A DNA stretch of 64,000 nt from Brevibacillus fortis (lineage in GTDB: Bacteria > Bacillota > Bacilli > Brevibacillales > Brevibacillaceae), in NCBI RefSeq assembly GCF_003013395.1, contig NZ_PXZM01000029.1:124001-188000 (forward strand), written 5' to 3'. Position 1 is the first letter of the stretch; each line of letters begins with the position of its first letter. The notes under the pieces are model-generated. The model made no database searches. It was not told the DNA's origin and saw only the letters and a list, made by a program, of their open reading frames with translations. Position numbers and translations under genes: made by a program. Positions 1 to 7,896 of the stretch are shown piece after piece.

Positions 1-707
1 CCCTTGTCCCCGACATAAATGGCCCCAGGCTTCTTGACCAATACCTCGACATTGTGAATTCCGCCAGCACCTTCTACTTTTTCACCAATTCTATCCACTT
101 CCGTGACAACACCATCCACAAAATACATGGAAGTCGGAATGAATACCTTCACTTTTTGACCTACACTGAATCGTTCAGACTCATAGGAAGTGAATTGCCC
201 AATAATTTTCAAATAGTCGGTATTAGCAAGTTTGGCGACTACTGTTTCTGGTCTGACATCTTGCCCTTCATCCACTGAGACTTCGATGACTTTCCCTTCC
301 TTGGTAGCCGTGATCTTGTCTTTTTTCTGTTTAATTTCACTTAGTTCTTTTTTCGCTTTTAAAATTTCCAGCTCTAGCTTTTGAATTTCCAGCTGTGCAT
401 CCGAGCTGTCTATCGTGAACAAGACATCGCCTTTTTTCACAGACTGACCTTCCTTGACTAGCACTCGTTGCACCTTGCCATTGAGCTCTGGCTTGACTTC
501 CTCACGCGCCTTCGCTTCCACTGTACCTGCTGAGTTGATCGTTTTCTTCACATCACCGCGTTCCACGAGCGCTGTCGGGAAGTTCGGTTTTTCTTCTGGC
601 TTTTCTTCTGTAACCTCTTCGCCCTTGAAGTACGAATAGCCGTAATAGCTTCCCCCTCCAAGAACGGCCACGACCGTGGCGATTATGATCCATTTTTTCT
701 TGTTCAT
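1..707 (-). CDS. efflux ABC transporter adaptor (HlyD/MacA/YknX-type), partial
   Basis: The reading frame starts with ATG at 707, after GGGGAACGTAAG, and runs off the left edge of the window, so the C-terminus is missing. The N-terminus has a lysine-rich start and one transmembrane segment (about residues 5-20, IIIATVVAVLGGG). It is followed by a biotinyl-lipoyl-like half motif (VKPELNGKVQRVLVKEGQSV, KKGDVLF), a short lysine- and glutamate-rich coiled hairpin and a second lipoyl half (ATKEGKVIEVSVDEGQDV). This is the layout of membrane fusion proteins that link MacB/YknZ permeases to the extracytoplasmic face. It is the third gene of a leftward operon behind the ATPase and permease, with 24 bp between permease stop and this start. 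The family is clear; the exported substrate is unknown. Confidence 0.9.
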   Translation of the reverse strand, partial: MNKKKWIIIATVVAVLGGGSYYGYSYFKGEEVTEEKPEEKPNFPTALVERGDVKKTINSAGTVEAKAREEVKPELNGKVQRVLVKEGQSVKKGDVLFTIDSSDAQLEIQKLELEILKAKKELSEIKQKKDKITATKEGKVIEVSVDEGQDVRPETVVAKLANTDYLKIIGQFTSYESERFSVGQKVKVFIPTSMYFVDGVVTEVDRIGEKVEGAGGIHNVEVLVKKPGAIYVGDK

Positions 708-731
708 CTTACGTTCCCCACATTTCATCTC

Positions 732-2192
732 TTATTCAGATCGAATCGCTTGCAGTGCACTTAAACGAGACGCGCGAATCGCCGGGAAGATTCCCGCCAA
801 TACCCCAATAATAAAGGAGAAGCCAATCGCAAACAGTGCCAGCCAGCTCGGAATGACCGCTAGCTTTGTCGGCTCAGCCTCAGGATCTCCTCCACCGCCA
901 AAGCCCATGTTCAGACTATCCAAGAGACCGCCAGACGCACCAAAGTAGTTCACGAGCTCAACCGCTCCCCACGCCATGCCAAGACCAGCCAGTCCACCTA
1001 TCAAGCCAATAAAGCCTGATTCCATTAAGAACAGCCAGCGAATATTCAACACAGTGGCTCCGATTACTTTCATGATGCCAATTTCTTTGGTTCGTTCCAA
1101 AATCGACATGATCATCGTATTGACGATTCCAATGGTTGCAACCAGCAAGGAGATTGCTGCAATTCCTCCGAGGACCATCTGTATGACGAAGAAGAAGTTA
1201 TTGATGGTTTCCAGCTCACGTGCAGGCGACCATACTTCAAAGCCCTTTTCCTTCAACGCTTTGACGACACCCTCGACTTTTTCCCGAGATTCTACCTTGA
1301 CTGTAATTCTGTCAAATTCAAATGTATCCTTTTTTGCTTTATCGCGTGAGCGGCGCGATGCACCCTCTTCAACTTCGTCACCTCGACTGCGCGTGACCCA
1401 CTCGTTCAGCTCTTTCACAACGTTAATTGGTACATAAACCGCTGCTGACGAGTTACGTTCTTCAGACTTCTTTAGTTGACCGACAACCTTCACACGCAGT
1501 TCTTTTTTCTCGTATTTCGGTTCATCGTCGATGCGATATTCTCGTGACAAGATGAGAGTCCCTGCTCTGTCTACGAGATTGAAGGCCAGTGCTTCTCCGC
1601 CACCGATATCAGGCGGCGGCATGTTGGACATTTCATTACGGCCACCGCCGGCCTTTCTTCGCCGTTCCTCGCGCTTTTCCTTTTCTACGTCGCGCAATTC
1701 TCTGGAGACATCGAAAGCAACAACGATCTCTTGTGGTGCCCCTGTCAGATAGCTTCCTTTTTCAATGTCATTTTTGCGATAGGCAGCCGACTCACTCACA
1801 TCGACGCCAATAAGCTGTACGTGACCTTCTCGTCTACCTACCTTCAGCTTCGCTTGCTCACGTAATTCTTTTATCGGCATAACTGCCTGAATGCCAGGAA
1901 TCTTTTTTAATTCCTGCACCGCTTGCATATTCAGCTTCTTGACTTTATCCTCTGGAACATCAATCCATTCGCCATTTTCCTCGTACCAACGCAACGGCTC
2001 GACGTCCATCTCTGTCAAGTTCCCGAAGTTCTCCAAGCTTTTTACTGCACTTTCCTTAAGCCCTAAACTAAGTGCCATCATCGCGACGATTGCAGCCGTA
2101 CCGATCATGACACCAACCGACGTGAGGGCTGTCCGCAGCTTCATTCGCCACAGATTCCTCCAGACGATGCGAAAAGAATCCATTACTTTCAC
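732..2192 (-). CDS. MacB/FtsX-family ABC transporter permease
   Basis: A 486-residue permease. It begins with the cytoplasmic signature FRIVWRNLWRMKLRTALTSVGVMIG, whose end forms transmembrane segment 1. A large extracytoplasmic domain follows (about residues 50-330, rich in charged residues, with a Gly/Met/Pro-rich insert near 180-195), then three transmembrane segments near the C-terminus, including LVATIGIVNTMIMSILERTK and MKVIGATVLNIRWLFL. This is the MacB topology (1 + 3 helices) known for exporters of antimicrobial peptides, macrolides or lipoproteins. It lies 25 bp after the ATPase gene and just before the adaptor gene, completing a YknXYZ-like tripartite system. Substrate is not inferable. 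Confidence 0.93.
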   Translation of the reverse strand: MKVMDSFRIVWRNLWRMKLRTALTSVGVMIGTAAIVAMMALSLGLKESAVKSLENFGNLTEMDVEPLRWYEENGEWIDVPEDKVKKLNMQAVQELKKIPGIQAVMPIKELREQAKLKVGRREGHVQLIGVDVSESAAYRKNDIEKGSYLTGAPQEIVVAFDVSRELRDVEKEKREERRRKAGGGRNEMSNMPPPDIGGGEALAFNLVDRAGTLILSREYRIDDEPKYEKKELRVKVVGQLKKSEERNSSAAVYVPINVVKELNEWVTRSRGDEVEEGASRRSRDKAKKDTFEFDRITVKVESREKVEGVVKALKEKGFEVWSPARELETINNFFFVIQMVLGGIAAISLLVATIGIVNTMIMSILERTKEIGIMKVIGATVLNIRWLFLMESGFIGLIGGLAGLGMAWGAVELVNYFGASGGLLDSLNMGFGGGGDPEAEPTKLAVIPSWLALFAIGFSFIIGVLAGIFPAIRASRLSALQAIRSE

Positions 2193-2216
2193 TGTTTGTT
2201 CACCTCATACCCTCGC

Positions 2217-2918
2217 CTACGCTGGTCTTGTCCTTTTTTGTACAACCCGTCCGTCCTGGAGATAAATAACGCGGTCGGACTGTTCCGCTACTTCCTGCTC
2301 ATGGGTAACGATGATGAACGTAGTCCCATTTTCCTTGTTCATTTCTCTCATTAATAGGAGAATCTCTTGTTCTGTCTTCGAGTCCAGGTTACCCGTCGGC
2401 TCATCCGCCAAGATGATGCCTGGCTGATTGACGAGCGCTCTCGCAATACTGACACGCTGCTGTTGTCCACCACTAAGCTCATTGGGTCTGTGGTGGATAC
2501 GACCTTCCAGCCCTACACGGTGTAGGATTTCCGTTGCTTTCTCCCGACGTTTTTTCTTGCTTTCGCCCGCAAAAATCAAGGGAAGCTCTACGTTTTCCAA
2601 CGCTGTCAGATTTGGGAGCAGATTGTATGACTGGAAGATAAAGCCCATATTTTTACGGCGAAACATGCATAGTTCGTTTTCGCTGTAACTGGAAATCACT
2701 GCTCCGCTAACCGTGACACTCCCTTCCTCCGGCTTGGTCAAGCCTGCAAGCAAATTCAAGAGCGTAGACTTGCCTGAACCCGACGAGCCGCACAGAGCCA
2801 CGAATTCTCCCTGGTTGATATGAAGGTTGATATCAAACAGCACGGGCACTTTGATTTTTCCCGTTCCGTAGCTGTGATTGACCGCTGTCACCGTCAGCTC
2901 TCCTGTTGAATTGACCAT
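2217..2918 (-). CDS. ABC transporter ATP-binding protein (MacB/LolD-type)
   Basis: A 233-residue ATPase when started at the ATG at 2918, which has GAGGTG at good spacing. The frame is open further upstream to 3020, but that stretch has no ribosome site and overlaps the presumed promoter. It has Walker A GSSGSGKST (about 44-52), the Q-loop in FIFQSYNLLPNLTALENVELP, signature LSGGQQQR, Walker B IILADEPTGNLDS and the H-loop VTHEQEVA. The NLTALENVELP and ADEPTGNLD wording is typical of the MacB/LolD/YknY class. It energises the permease encoded next in the operon. It is the first gene of the three-gene exporter unit. Confidence 0.93.
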   Translation of the reverse strand: MVNSTGELTVTAVNHSYGTGKIKVPVLFDINLHINQGEFVALCGSSGSGKSTLLNLLAGLTKPEEGSVTVSGAVISSYSENELCMFRRKNMGFIFQSYNLLPNLTALENVELPLIFAGESKKKRREKATEILHRVGLEGRIHHRPNELSGGQQQRVSIARALVNQPGIILADEPTGNLDSKTEQEILLLMREMNKENGTTFIIVTHEQEVAEQSDRVIYLQDGRVVQKRTRPA

Positions 2919-2960
2919 CGTTTGTCGCACCTCATTCGTTCTTTCAAAATGGAAGCTTTC

Positions 2961-3104
2961 GTAAACATCACATACTAAAGACGTAACATTTCGCAAAACG
3001 TAACGCTCTTTCAGAAACAATTTACGATTTACGTAAATAACAATATTTTCTTCAAAAATATGTAACAGCTATGTAACCTTTTGCAGCCCGTTACGTCATA
3101 CAAT
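2961..3104. promoter_or_regulatory. repeated GTAAC/TTACG sites between divergent genes
   Basis: The gap between the exporter operon (leftward) and the small gene at 3139 (rightward) has at least six GTAA(A/C) words, at 2961, 2983, 3000, 3033, 3062 and 3073, and two TTTACG words at 3021 and 3028. Most are flanked as ACGTAAC or TGTAACR. Several spacings are 11, 22 or 33 bp, so the copies would lie on one face of the helix. Known precedent: PhoP-type response regulators bind tandem hexamers at 11 bp steps. That a two-component regulator acts here is an inference from spacing only. Confidence 0.35.
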
Positions 3105-3138
3105 GTAGATGTCAACAAACCATGGAGGGTCGAAGAAG

Positions 3139-3312
3139 ATGACTATCTATCGCTTTTTATTTGAAACAGCAACACGCAGATGGGTTGAAATCATCAAGGC
3201 ACCCAGTATGTTTGAGGCAGCAAAGCAAGCCAAACAACTTGCAACCAAGCGTTCCAAGTCCATGTCCACTACCATCAGCTTCTCTTTCCACCACGCTGCT
3301 TCTCAAGCATAA
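3139..3312 (+). CDS. small conserved-looking protein of unknown function
   Basis: A 57-residue protein starting at the ATG at 3139, which has GGAGGG about 9 bp upstream. A longer frame from 3109 lacks a ribosome site. Visible features are an N-terminal IYRFLFETATRRWVEI stretch of beta-strand type, an alanine/lysine helix (FEAAKQAKQLATKRSK) and a serine/histidine-rich tail. It has no signal peptide or membrane segment. It is monocistronic, followed within 15 bp by a strong terminator, and divergent from the exporter operon, so both may answer to the repeated sites in between. I do not recognise the family. Confidence 0.7.
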   Translation: MTIYRFLFETATRRWVEIIKAPSMFEAAKQAKQLATKRSKSMSTTISFSFHHAASQA

Positions 3313-3326
3313 ATGCACACATACAT

Positions 3327-3359
3327 AAACCGCTTACCCGCTATGGGAGGCGGTTTTTA
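3327..3359 (+). terminator. intrinsic terminator
   Basis: AAACCGC (3327-3333) pairs with GCGGTTT (3350-3356), followed by a T run. It closes the small gene ending at 3312. Confidence 0.75.
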
Positions 3360-3376
3360 TATTTTGGGGGATATTA

Positions 3377-3405
3377 TTGACAGCACGGATTTCTTCCTCT
3401 TTAAT
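3377..3405 (+). promoter_or_regulatory. sigma-A promoter for pdxK
   Basis: A perfect -35 TTGACA (3377-3382), a 17 bp spacer and a -10 TTTAAT (3400-3405, 5 of 6). The pdxK start codon lies about 80 bp downstream. Confidence 0.65.
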
Positions 3406-3483
3406 AGAGAGAGAGGCATTACAGTGCATGACAGTACAGATCCGCTTAGATTGTGCAGCGGTATACAAAGGGAGATAATCACA

Positions 3484-4311
3484 ATGACCATGAAGAAAGC
3501 ACTCACCATTGCAGGTTCCGACACCAGCGGCGGAGCTGGTCAGCAAGCAGACCTCAAAACGTTTCAGGAGCTTGGTGTTTTCGGGATGACCGCCCTCACC
3601 GTTATCGTAGCTCAAGATCCACATAACGAATGGTTTCACGAAGTGTTTCCGATCGATGTTGCGATCTTGGAAAAACAAATCGAAACCGTACTTTCCGGAA
3701 TTGGCGTAGATGCTGTAAAAACAGGGATGCTCGGAACCACTGAACTGGTTGACCTCGCTACCCGTAAAATAAAACAATATGATCTGAAAAATGTTGTCGT
3801 TGACCCTGTGATGATCTGTAAGGGTGCAGATGAAGCCCTCCATCCAGAAATTGCAGTCAGCCTGCGTGAAGTCTTGCTCCCACACGCGACAGTTGCGACT
3901 CCTAACCTGTTCGAAGCGGGTATTCTCAGCCAAATGGGCGCACTGAAAAGCGTCGATGACATGAAGGAAGCGGCGAAGCGCATCCACGACTTCGGCACCT
4001 CTTATGTCGTTGTAAAAGGCGGCAGCAAGCTTCAAAGCGGCAATGCCGTAGATGTTTTCTATGACGGAAAAACGATCGAGGTATTAGAATCAGAGCGCTT
4101 TGAGACGAGCTTTACTCATGGTGCTGGCTGCACATTCTCAGCTGCAATCTGTGCTGAATTGGCAAAAGGAAGCTCTGTGAACAACGCAGTAGCTGTCGCC
4201 AAAGAATTTATTACCGAAGCGATTCGCCACTCGTTTGCGCTCAATAAATATGTGGGACCTACTAATCACGGTGCGTACCGCATGAAAAAGCACGGCGAAG
4301 CGATTTGCTAA
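3484..4311 (+). CDS. pdxK: pyridoxine/pyridoxal/pyridoxamine kinase (ThiD-like PdxK)
   Basis: A 275-residue ribokinase-fold kinase that phosphorylates B6 vitamers at the 5' hydroxyl. The ATG at 3484 is chosen because MTMKKALTIAGSDTSGGAGQ matches the known N-terminus of Bacillus PdxK and has GGGAG upstream. The frame is open back to 3313 but that part is non-coding leader with the promoter. Motifs: GSDTSGGAGQQADLKTF (substrate and nucleotide fold), GVDAVKTGML, VVDPVMICKG, and the anion-hole motif THGAGCTFSAAI with its cysteine. Members of this ThiD-like group act as pyridoxal kinases in Bacillus. Whether it also works on hydroxymethylpyrimidine cannot be read from sequence. It is monocistronic. 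Confidence 0.93.
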   Translation: MTMKKALTIAGSDTSGGAGQQADLKTFQELGVFGMTALTVIVAQDPHNEWFHEVFPIDVAILEKQIETVLSGIGVDAVKTGMLGTTELVDLATRKIKQYDLKNVVVDPVMICKGADEALHPEIAVSLREVLLPHATVATPNLFEAGILSQMGALKSVDDMKEAAKRIHDFGTSYVVVKGGSKLQSGNAVDVFYDGKTIEVLESERFETSFTHGAGCTFSAAICAELAKGSSVNNAVAVAKEFITEAIRHSFALNKYVGPTNHGAYRMKKHGEAIC

Positions 4312-4327
4312 TCACGTATTGGTAAGC

Positions 4328-4376
4328 AAAAACTCCTGACCATCTCCGAGGCTTCTCGGCAGGTCAGGAGTTTTCT
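4328..4376. terminator. bidirectional terminator between pdxK and rarD
   Basis: AAAACTCCTGACC and GGTCAGGAGTTTT form a 13 bp stem with A run before and T run after, so it can serve both convergent genes. Confidence 0.85.
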
Positions 4377-4381
4377 TATGT

Positions 4382-5290
4382 TTACGCTTGTTTTTTGATG
4401 GCGACCTCGGGTTTGATTGGGGCAACTTTTCGATTCAGGCGCACGGAAGACACTGTAAATACGATGAGTGCAGACCAGATGAATCCAAAGCTGATAAGAT
4501 GTACCTGTGTGAAAGGCTCACCGAACAAGAAAACAGCTGATAGGAGCGATATCGTAGGCGCCAAGTATTGGATGAAGCCCACAACGGAAAGTGGAAGTCT
4601 AGTCGTTGCTTGGGCGAACCAGTAGAGCGGCATGGCAGTAGCTACCCCAGCCAGCGTCAGCAACAAGAGTTGCCACCACACTAAGGATGTCATCGTCTCC
4701 GTCCCATTGACCTGTAGCATCAACAGATAACCGAAAGCAATAGGCGCCACAAACAGCGTCTCCCACGCCAAGCCGATCATCGCTTCCATCCGGACGACCT
4801 TTTTCGCTAAGCTGTAAAAAGCGAAGGTCAGGGCAAGCGATAGAGAGACCCATGGAATCTCACCATACTGGAAGGTGATGAACAAGACTCCGAAAGCGGC
4901 GAGTACAAGCGCGAGCCATTGCCCGGCATTCAATTTTTCTTTTAAGAAAATGACTCCGAGCAGTACGGTGATGAGAGGATTCATGTAGTAGCCAAGACTC
5001 GTTTGCATGACTTGATCGTTATTTACTGCCCAGATAAAAATGAGCCAGTTTGCGCTGATCAGCAGTGAACATATCGCTAATGCTCCGAACATTTTAAAAC
5101 CAGTAACCGCGCTCCACATACTGCGCCAACGTTTCGTTACCTGAATAATGATTGCGACAAAAATAATAGACCAGACGATTCGATGAGCGAGTATCTCCCA
5201 TGCCCCCATTGCCTGAAACAGCTTCCAATAGAGCGGGAGTAACCCCCAAGCCAAATACGCCACAATTGCGTAAATAATCCCCTGTCTCAT
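4382..5290 (-). CDS. rarD: RarD-type EamA permease
   Basis: A 302-residue integral membrane protein with about ten hydrophobic helices in two EamA halves. It starts MRQGIIYAIVAYLAWGLLPLYWKL, the typical RarD opening, and has the RarD features HRIVWS and NWLIFIWAVNNDQVMQTSLGYYMNPL. The ATG at 5290 has GGAGG at good spacing. RarD proteins belong to the drug/metabolite transporter superfamily; the transported compound is not established, despite the old 'chloramphenicol-sensitive' label. It converges on pdxK, sharing a terminator. Upstream, 5364-5370 and 5430-5436 form a 7 bp inverted repeat (GTAACGG/CCGTTAC) of unknown role. Confidence 0.9.
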   Translation of the reverse strand: MRQGIIYAIVAYLAWGLLPLYWKLFQAMGAWEILAHRIVWSIIFVAIIIQVTKRWRSMWSAVTGFKMFGALAICSLLISANWLIFIWAVNNDQVMQTSLGYYMNPLITVLLGVIFLKEKLNAGQWLALVLAAFGVLFITFQYGEIPWVSLSLALTFAFYSLAKKVVRMEAMIGLAWETLFVAPIAFGYLLMLQVNGTETMTSLVWWQLLLLTLAGVATAMPLYWFAQATTRLPLSVVGFIQYLAPTISLLSAVFLFGEPFTQVHLISFGFIWSALIVFTVSSVRLNRKVAPIKPEVAIKKQA

Positions 5291-5502
5291 CCTTGCTCCT
5301 CCATGTGTTTCGCCTTCTCTTTCTCTATAGACGACTTTTTGAACTTCTTCTCTATCGAGTAGTGTAACGGAAATATGAAAAAACAGCTATGTATTCTCAC
5401 GAAGTATAATGGGTCCCCTACACTTTCGTCCGTTACCATATTACCAATGCATGCAGCTAGTAAATTACCTTAGTAGCACAGTGAAGCATGGACAAAAATT
5501 TT

Positions 5503-5532
5503 ATTGTACCACTTTTATACCTGTAGTACAAT
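5503..5532 (+). promoter_or_regulatory. promoter-overlapping inverted repeat upstream of EamA gene
   Basis: ATTGTAC (5503-5509) and GTACAAT (5526-5532) are a perfect 7 bp inverted repeat. TTGTAC and TACAAT within it sit 17 bp apart like -35 and -10 elements, so a bound repressor would block the promoter. The -35 match is weak. Regulator unknown; a MocR/GntR type is possible because such regulators often accompany EamA genes, but none is next to it. Confidence 0.4.
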
Positions 5533-5578
5533 AGTCATTATTCTTCCGAGTTTAGTCATACGAAAGGAACTTTTACTT

Positions 5579-6487
5579 ATGACATACTGGCGATCTATCT
5601 TTTTAGTTTTATTCGGTGCGTGCAGCTACGGCGTCCTCTCAATCTTCATGAAGCATGCTTTTCAACTCGGCTTTACCCCATTTGAAATGAGCGGGAGCCA
5701 ATTGATTTTTGGCGGCTTGATCATGACAGTCATGGCCATCTTTTTCTCCAAGCAACGGTTTTCGTTCAAGTATTTGATGCTTTTGGCACCAGCCAGCCTC
5801 ATGATGGCCTCAACCAGTCTTTTTTACCATCAGGCTGTTAGCCGGGTCTCTGCTTCACTCGCAATCGTTCTCCTCTTTCAGTTTACCTGGATTGGTGTCT
5901 TGCTGGAGGCGATTGTCGATCGCAAATGGCCGACCGCTGAAAAATGGGTGTCTCTGGTTATGCTTGGAGCAGGGACGGTTCTTGCAAGCGGACTTGGCGA
6001 AAGTGGCATTCAGAGTGTAGACATGGTGGGATTGATCTTCGGTCTGCTGTCTGGCGCGACCTTTGCCCTGGTTATTTTCTTTAGCGGACGAATTCTCCCT
6101 GGAATGGATCCCTATTTGCGAAGCGCCATTTCAATTAGTACGGCTGCCCTGATGCTCTCGATCGTTTATCCACCCACTTTCCTGGTAAATGGTCAGCTTC
6201 TGCAAGGTCTGCTACCGCTCGGTCTTATAGTTGCGATCTTCGGTTCGGTCATCCCGATCTTCTGTTTGGCAGTCGGTGTGCCCCGGATCGGCAATGGCCT
6301 GGCTACTATTTTAAGTGCAGTCGAGCTGCCTACAGTCGTGCTCTTGTCGAGCTTCGTGCTTCAAGAGACTGTCTCTCTCCCTCAATGGGGTGGCGTTTTT
6401 ATGATTCTTGCTGCCATTTGTGTACCGCAAGTAAAATGGCGGAAACTATTCTCCCCTTCTCGCGCCCTCGAGCAGGAAAGAATGTAG
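5579..6487 (+). CDS. EamA-family (DMT) transporter
   Basis: A 302-residue membrane protein starting at the ATG at 5579, with AAAGGAA 9 bp upstream. The TTG at 5504 that opens the same frame lies inside the promoter repeat and is rejected. About ten hydrophobic segments form two EamA repeats, for example IFLVLFGACSYGVLSIFMKHAF at the start and LPQWGGVFMILAAICVPQ at the end. Drug/metabolite transporters of this group export metabolites or amino acids; nothing here fixes the substrate. It is monocistronic and closed by a strong terminator. It is unrelated in detail to rarD next door. Confidence 0.88.
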   Translation: MTYWRSIFLVLFGACSYGVLSIFMKHAFQLGFTPFEMSGSQLIFGGLIMTVMAIFFSKQRFSFKYLMLLAPASLMMASTSLFYHQAVSRVSASLAIVLLFQFTWIGVLLEAIVDRKWPTAEKWVSLVMLGAGTVLASGLGESGIQSVDMVGLIFGLLSGATFALVIFFSGRILPGMDPYLRSAISISTAALMLSIVYPPTFLVNGQLLQGLLPLGLIVAIFGSVIPIFCLAVGVPRIGNGLATILSAVELPTVVLLSSFVLQETVSLPQWGGVFMILAAICVPQVKWRKLFSPSRALEQERM

Positions 6488-6515
6488 TGCAGTTCCAATA
6501 AACAGTATATAAATG

Positions 6516-6549
6516 GCGTGCAGACGAGCTGATTCTGCACGCTTTTTTT
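6516..6549 (+). terminator. intrinsic terminator
   Basis: GCGTGCAG (6516-6523) pairs with CTGCACGC (6535-6542), followed by seven T. It closes the EamA gene. Confidence 0.85.
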
Positions 6550-6635
6550 GTTGCTATACCCCTTCTTATAGAAGGAAGGTAGATTCTCTCGCTCGAATGT
6601 ATTTGCGATAGACTGCCACGCAAGGGGGAAAAGGT

Positions 6636-7100
6636 ATGGAAAAACGGCATAGGGTGCTATTCCAGCAGCTTGAGGATTATCGACAGGAGACATTAAAAGC
6701 AATCGATGGTTTGACGGATGAAGATGTGAACCTTATACCCGATGGTTTCTCAAACAATATCTTGTGGAATCTGGGACATATCTATCTCGACCAGTATTTA
6801 TGGATTGCCCACCTTACAAAAGAAACGATCTCGTTATCCCCTGGCTTCAACGAATGGTTTAACTTCGGGACAAAACCTGCTGACTGGGATACCCCACCAC
6901 CAAAACTCGCAGTGCTTGTCTCCCTTTTACAAGAACAACCTCAGAAGATACAAGCCGCTTACAAGGATCGATTAGAAGAAGAGTTTCCCGCAACTGAATC
7001 CGGCATGCATACGATTGCACAAGTGCTTGTCCGAACGATTTTTCACGAAGGGGTGCATCTCGCATCAATCAACACAATCCGGAGGTTTCTAGGCAAATGA
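6636..7100 (+). CDS. DinB/YfiT-like four-helix protein
   Basis: A 154-residue protein with AAGGGGG before the ATG. The three-histidine DinB pattern is present: H in WNLGHIYLDQ (about residue 48) and two H in FHEGVHLAS near the C-terminus, with four predicted helices between. DinB-superfamily proteins bind a divalent metal; many act as thiol-dependent transferases or are uncharacterised stress proteins. The stop codon overlaps the start of the next gene (ATGA at 7097), so the two are translationally coupled. The precise reaction is unknown. Confidence 0.8.
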   Translation: MEKRHRVLFQQLEDYRQETLKAIDGLTDEDVNLIPDGFSNNILWNLGHIYLDQYLWIAHLTKETISLSPGFNEWFNFGTKPADWDTPPPKLAVLVSLLQEQPQKIQAAYKDRLEEEFPATESGMHTIAQVLVRTIFHEGVHLASINTIRRFLGK

Positions 7101-7465
7101 ACCAGATCATAACTCCTATTTTTCGTATGTTTGACGTGGAAAAGGCAAGAGAGTTTTATGTAGACTTTCTAGGTTTTCAGGTTGATTGGGAGCATCGTTA
7201 CGAGGAGCATTTTCCTTTGTATATGCAAATTTCGTCTCCATCGTGCACGCTCCATCTGTCCGAGCATCACGGAGATGCTTGTCCTGGTTCCGCAATTCGC
7301 GTGCAGGTAGTGAACATTGAGCTTTTTCACCAGTCACTGGTGCGTCAAGAATACAAGTACGCTTGTCCCGGTCTGGAGGAGACACCATGGGGAACTCGTG
7401 AAGTGAGCGTGACTGATCCTTTTGGCAATCGCCTTCACTTTTATCAGCCTGTCGATCATTCGTAG
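7097..7465 (+). CDS. VOC-family (glyoxalase/bleomycin resistance-like) protein
   Basis: A 122-residue single vicinal-oxygen-chelate unit with two beta-alpha-beta-beta-beta halves. The first half shows ITPIFRMFDVEKAREFYVDFLGF, the second ends in VSVTDPFGNRLHFYQP, the typical VOC ending. Its closest look is to the small bleomycin-resistance-type binding proteins (YEEHFPLYMQISSPSCTLHLSEHHGD). It is coupled to the DinB-like gene by a 4 bp overlap, suggesting joint function in detoxification or small-molecule sequestration. Binding activity or catalysis cannot be told apart from sequence. Confidence 0.85.
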   Translation: MNQIITPIFRMFDVEKAREFYVDFLGFQVDWEHRYEEHFPLYMQISSPSCTLHLSEHHGDACPGSAIRVQVVNIELFHQSLVRQEYKYACPGLEETPWGTREVSVTDPFGNRLHFYQPVDHS

Positions 7466-7479
7466 ACGAATACAAAGAA

Positions 7480-7524
7480 AGCCCAGCAGGAGTTCCTTTA
7501 CAGGAGCCACTGCTGGGCTATTTC
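7480..7524 (+). terminator. intrinsic terminator
   Basis: AGCCCAGCAG (7480-7489) pairs with CTGCTGGGCT (7510-7519), followed by a T-rich stretch. It ends the DinB-VOC unit and lies just beyond the 3' end of the opposing tRNA operon, which it may also terminate. Confidence 0.7.
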
Positions 7525-7545
7525 ATTTTACATTTTCATCATAAA

Positions 7546-7622
7546 TGGGGCGATCGATGGGACTTGAACCCACGAGTGCCGGAGCCACAATCCGGTGCGT
7601 TAACCCCTTCGCCACGACCGCC
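7546..7622 (-). tRNA. tRNA-His (anticodon GTG)
   Basis: On the minus strand the acceptor stem GCGGTCG/CGATCGC closes, with the extra 5' G(-1) paired to C73, a histidine tRNA hallmark. The anticodon stem CCGGA/TCCGG holds loop TTGTGGC, anticodon GTG. The T-arm contains GGTTCAAGTCC and CCA is encoded. It is the last gene of the tRNA operon. Confidence 0.97.
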
Positions 7623-7638
7623 ATGTATAGGGTTTGCT

Positions 7639-7725
7639 TGGTGCGGTCGAGAGGACTTGAACCTCCACGGTGTTGCCACCACTAGAACCTGAATCTAGCG
7701 CGTCTGCCAATTCCGCCACGACCGC
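7639..7725 (-). tRNA. tRNA-Leu (anticodon CAG)
   Basis: Class II tRNA with a long variable arm (GTGGTGGCAACACC region). Acceptor GCGGTCG/CGACCGC; anticodon stem CTAGA/TCTAG with loop TTCAGGT, giving CAG. CCA is encoded. It lies 16 bp from tRNA-His. Confidence 0.96.
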
Positions 7726-7734
7726 ATATGAAAA

Positions 7735-7810
7735 TGGTGGAGGCTGACGGGATCGAACCGCCGACCCTCTGCTTGTAAGGCAGATGCTCTCCCAGCTGAG
7801 CTAAGCCTCC
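7735..7810 (-). tRNA. tRNA-Val (anticodon TAC)
   Basis: Acceptor GGAGGCT/AGCCTCC, D-arm AGCTCAGCTGGGAGAGC, anticodon stem CTGC/GCAG with loop CTTACAA (anticodon TAC), T-arm GGTTCGATCC and encoded CCA. Confidence 0.97.
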
Positions 7811-7815
7811 AGATA

Positions 7816-7867
7816 CCCCACAAAGTGACGCCAATACAATGAAGCATATTCCGAGTACTTTGCGGGG
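7816..7867 (-). other. spacer hairpin inside the tRNA operon
   Basis: The 86 bp spacer between tRNA-Glu and tRNA-Val contains an 11 bp inverted repeat. In the leftward transcript, CCCCGCAAAGT pairs along its full length with ACTTTGTGGGG (one G-U pair) around a loop of about 30 nt. No T run follows, so it is not an obvious terminator. A processing or protection role is possible. Confidence 0.45.
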
Positions 7868-7896
7868 GCCCCGGATTACTATACGGGATGTTTAAG

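Noticed and set aside
3334..4035. 233-codon frame antisense to pdxK
   Set aside because: Shadow of the strongly supported pdxK gene; no ribosome site and no family-like motif.
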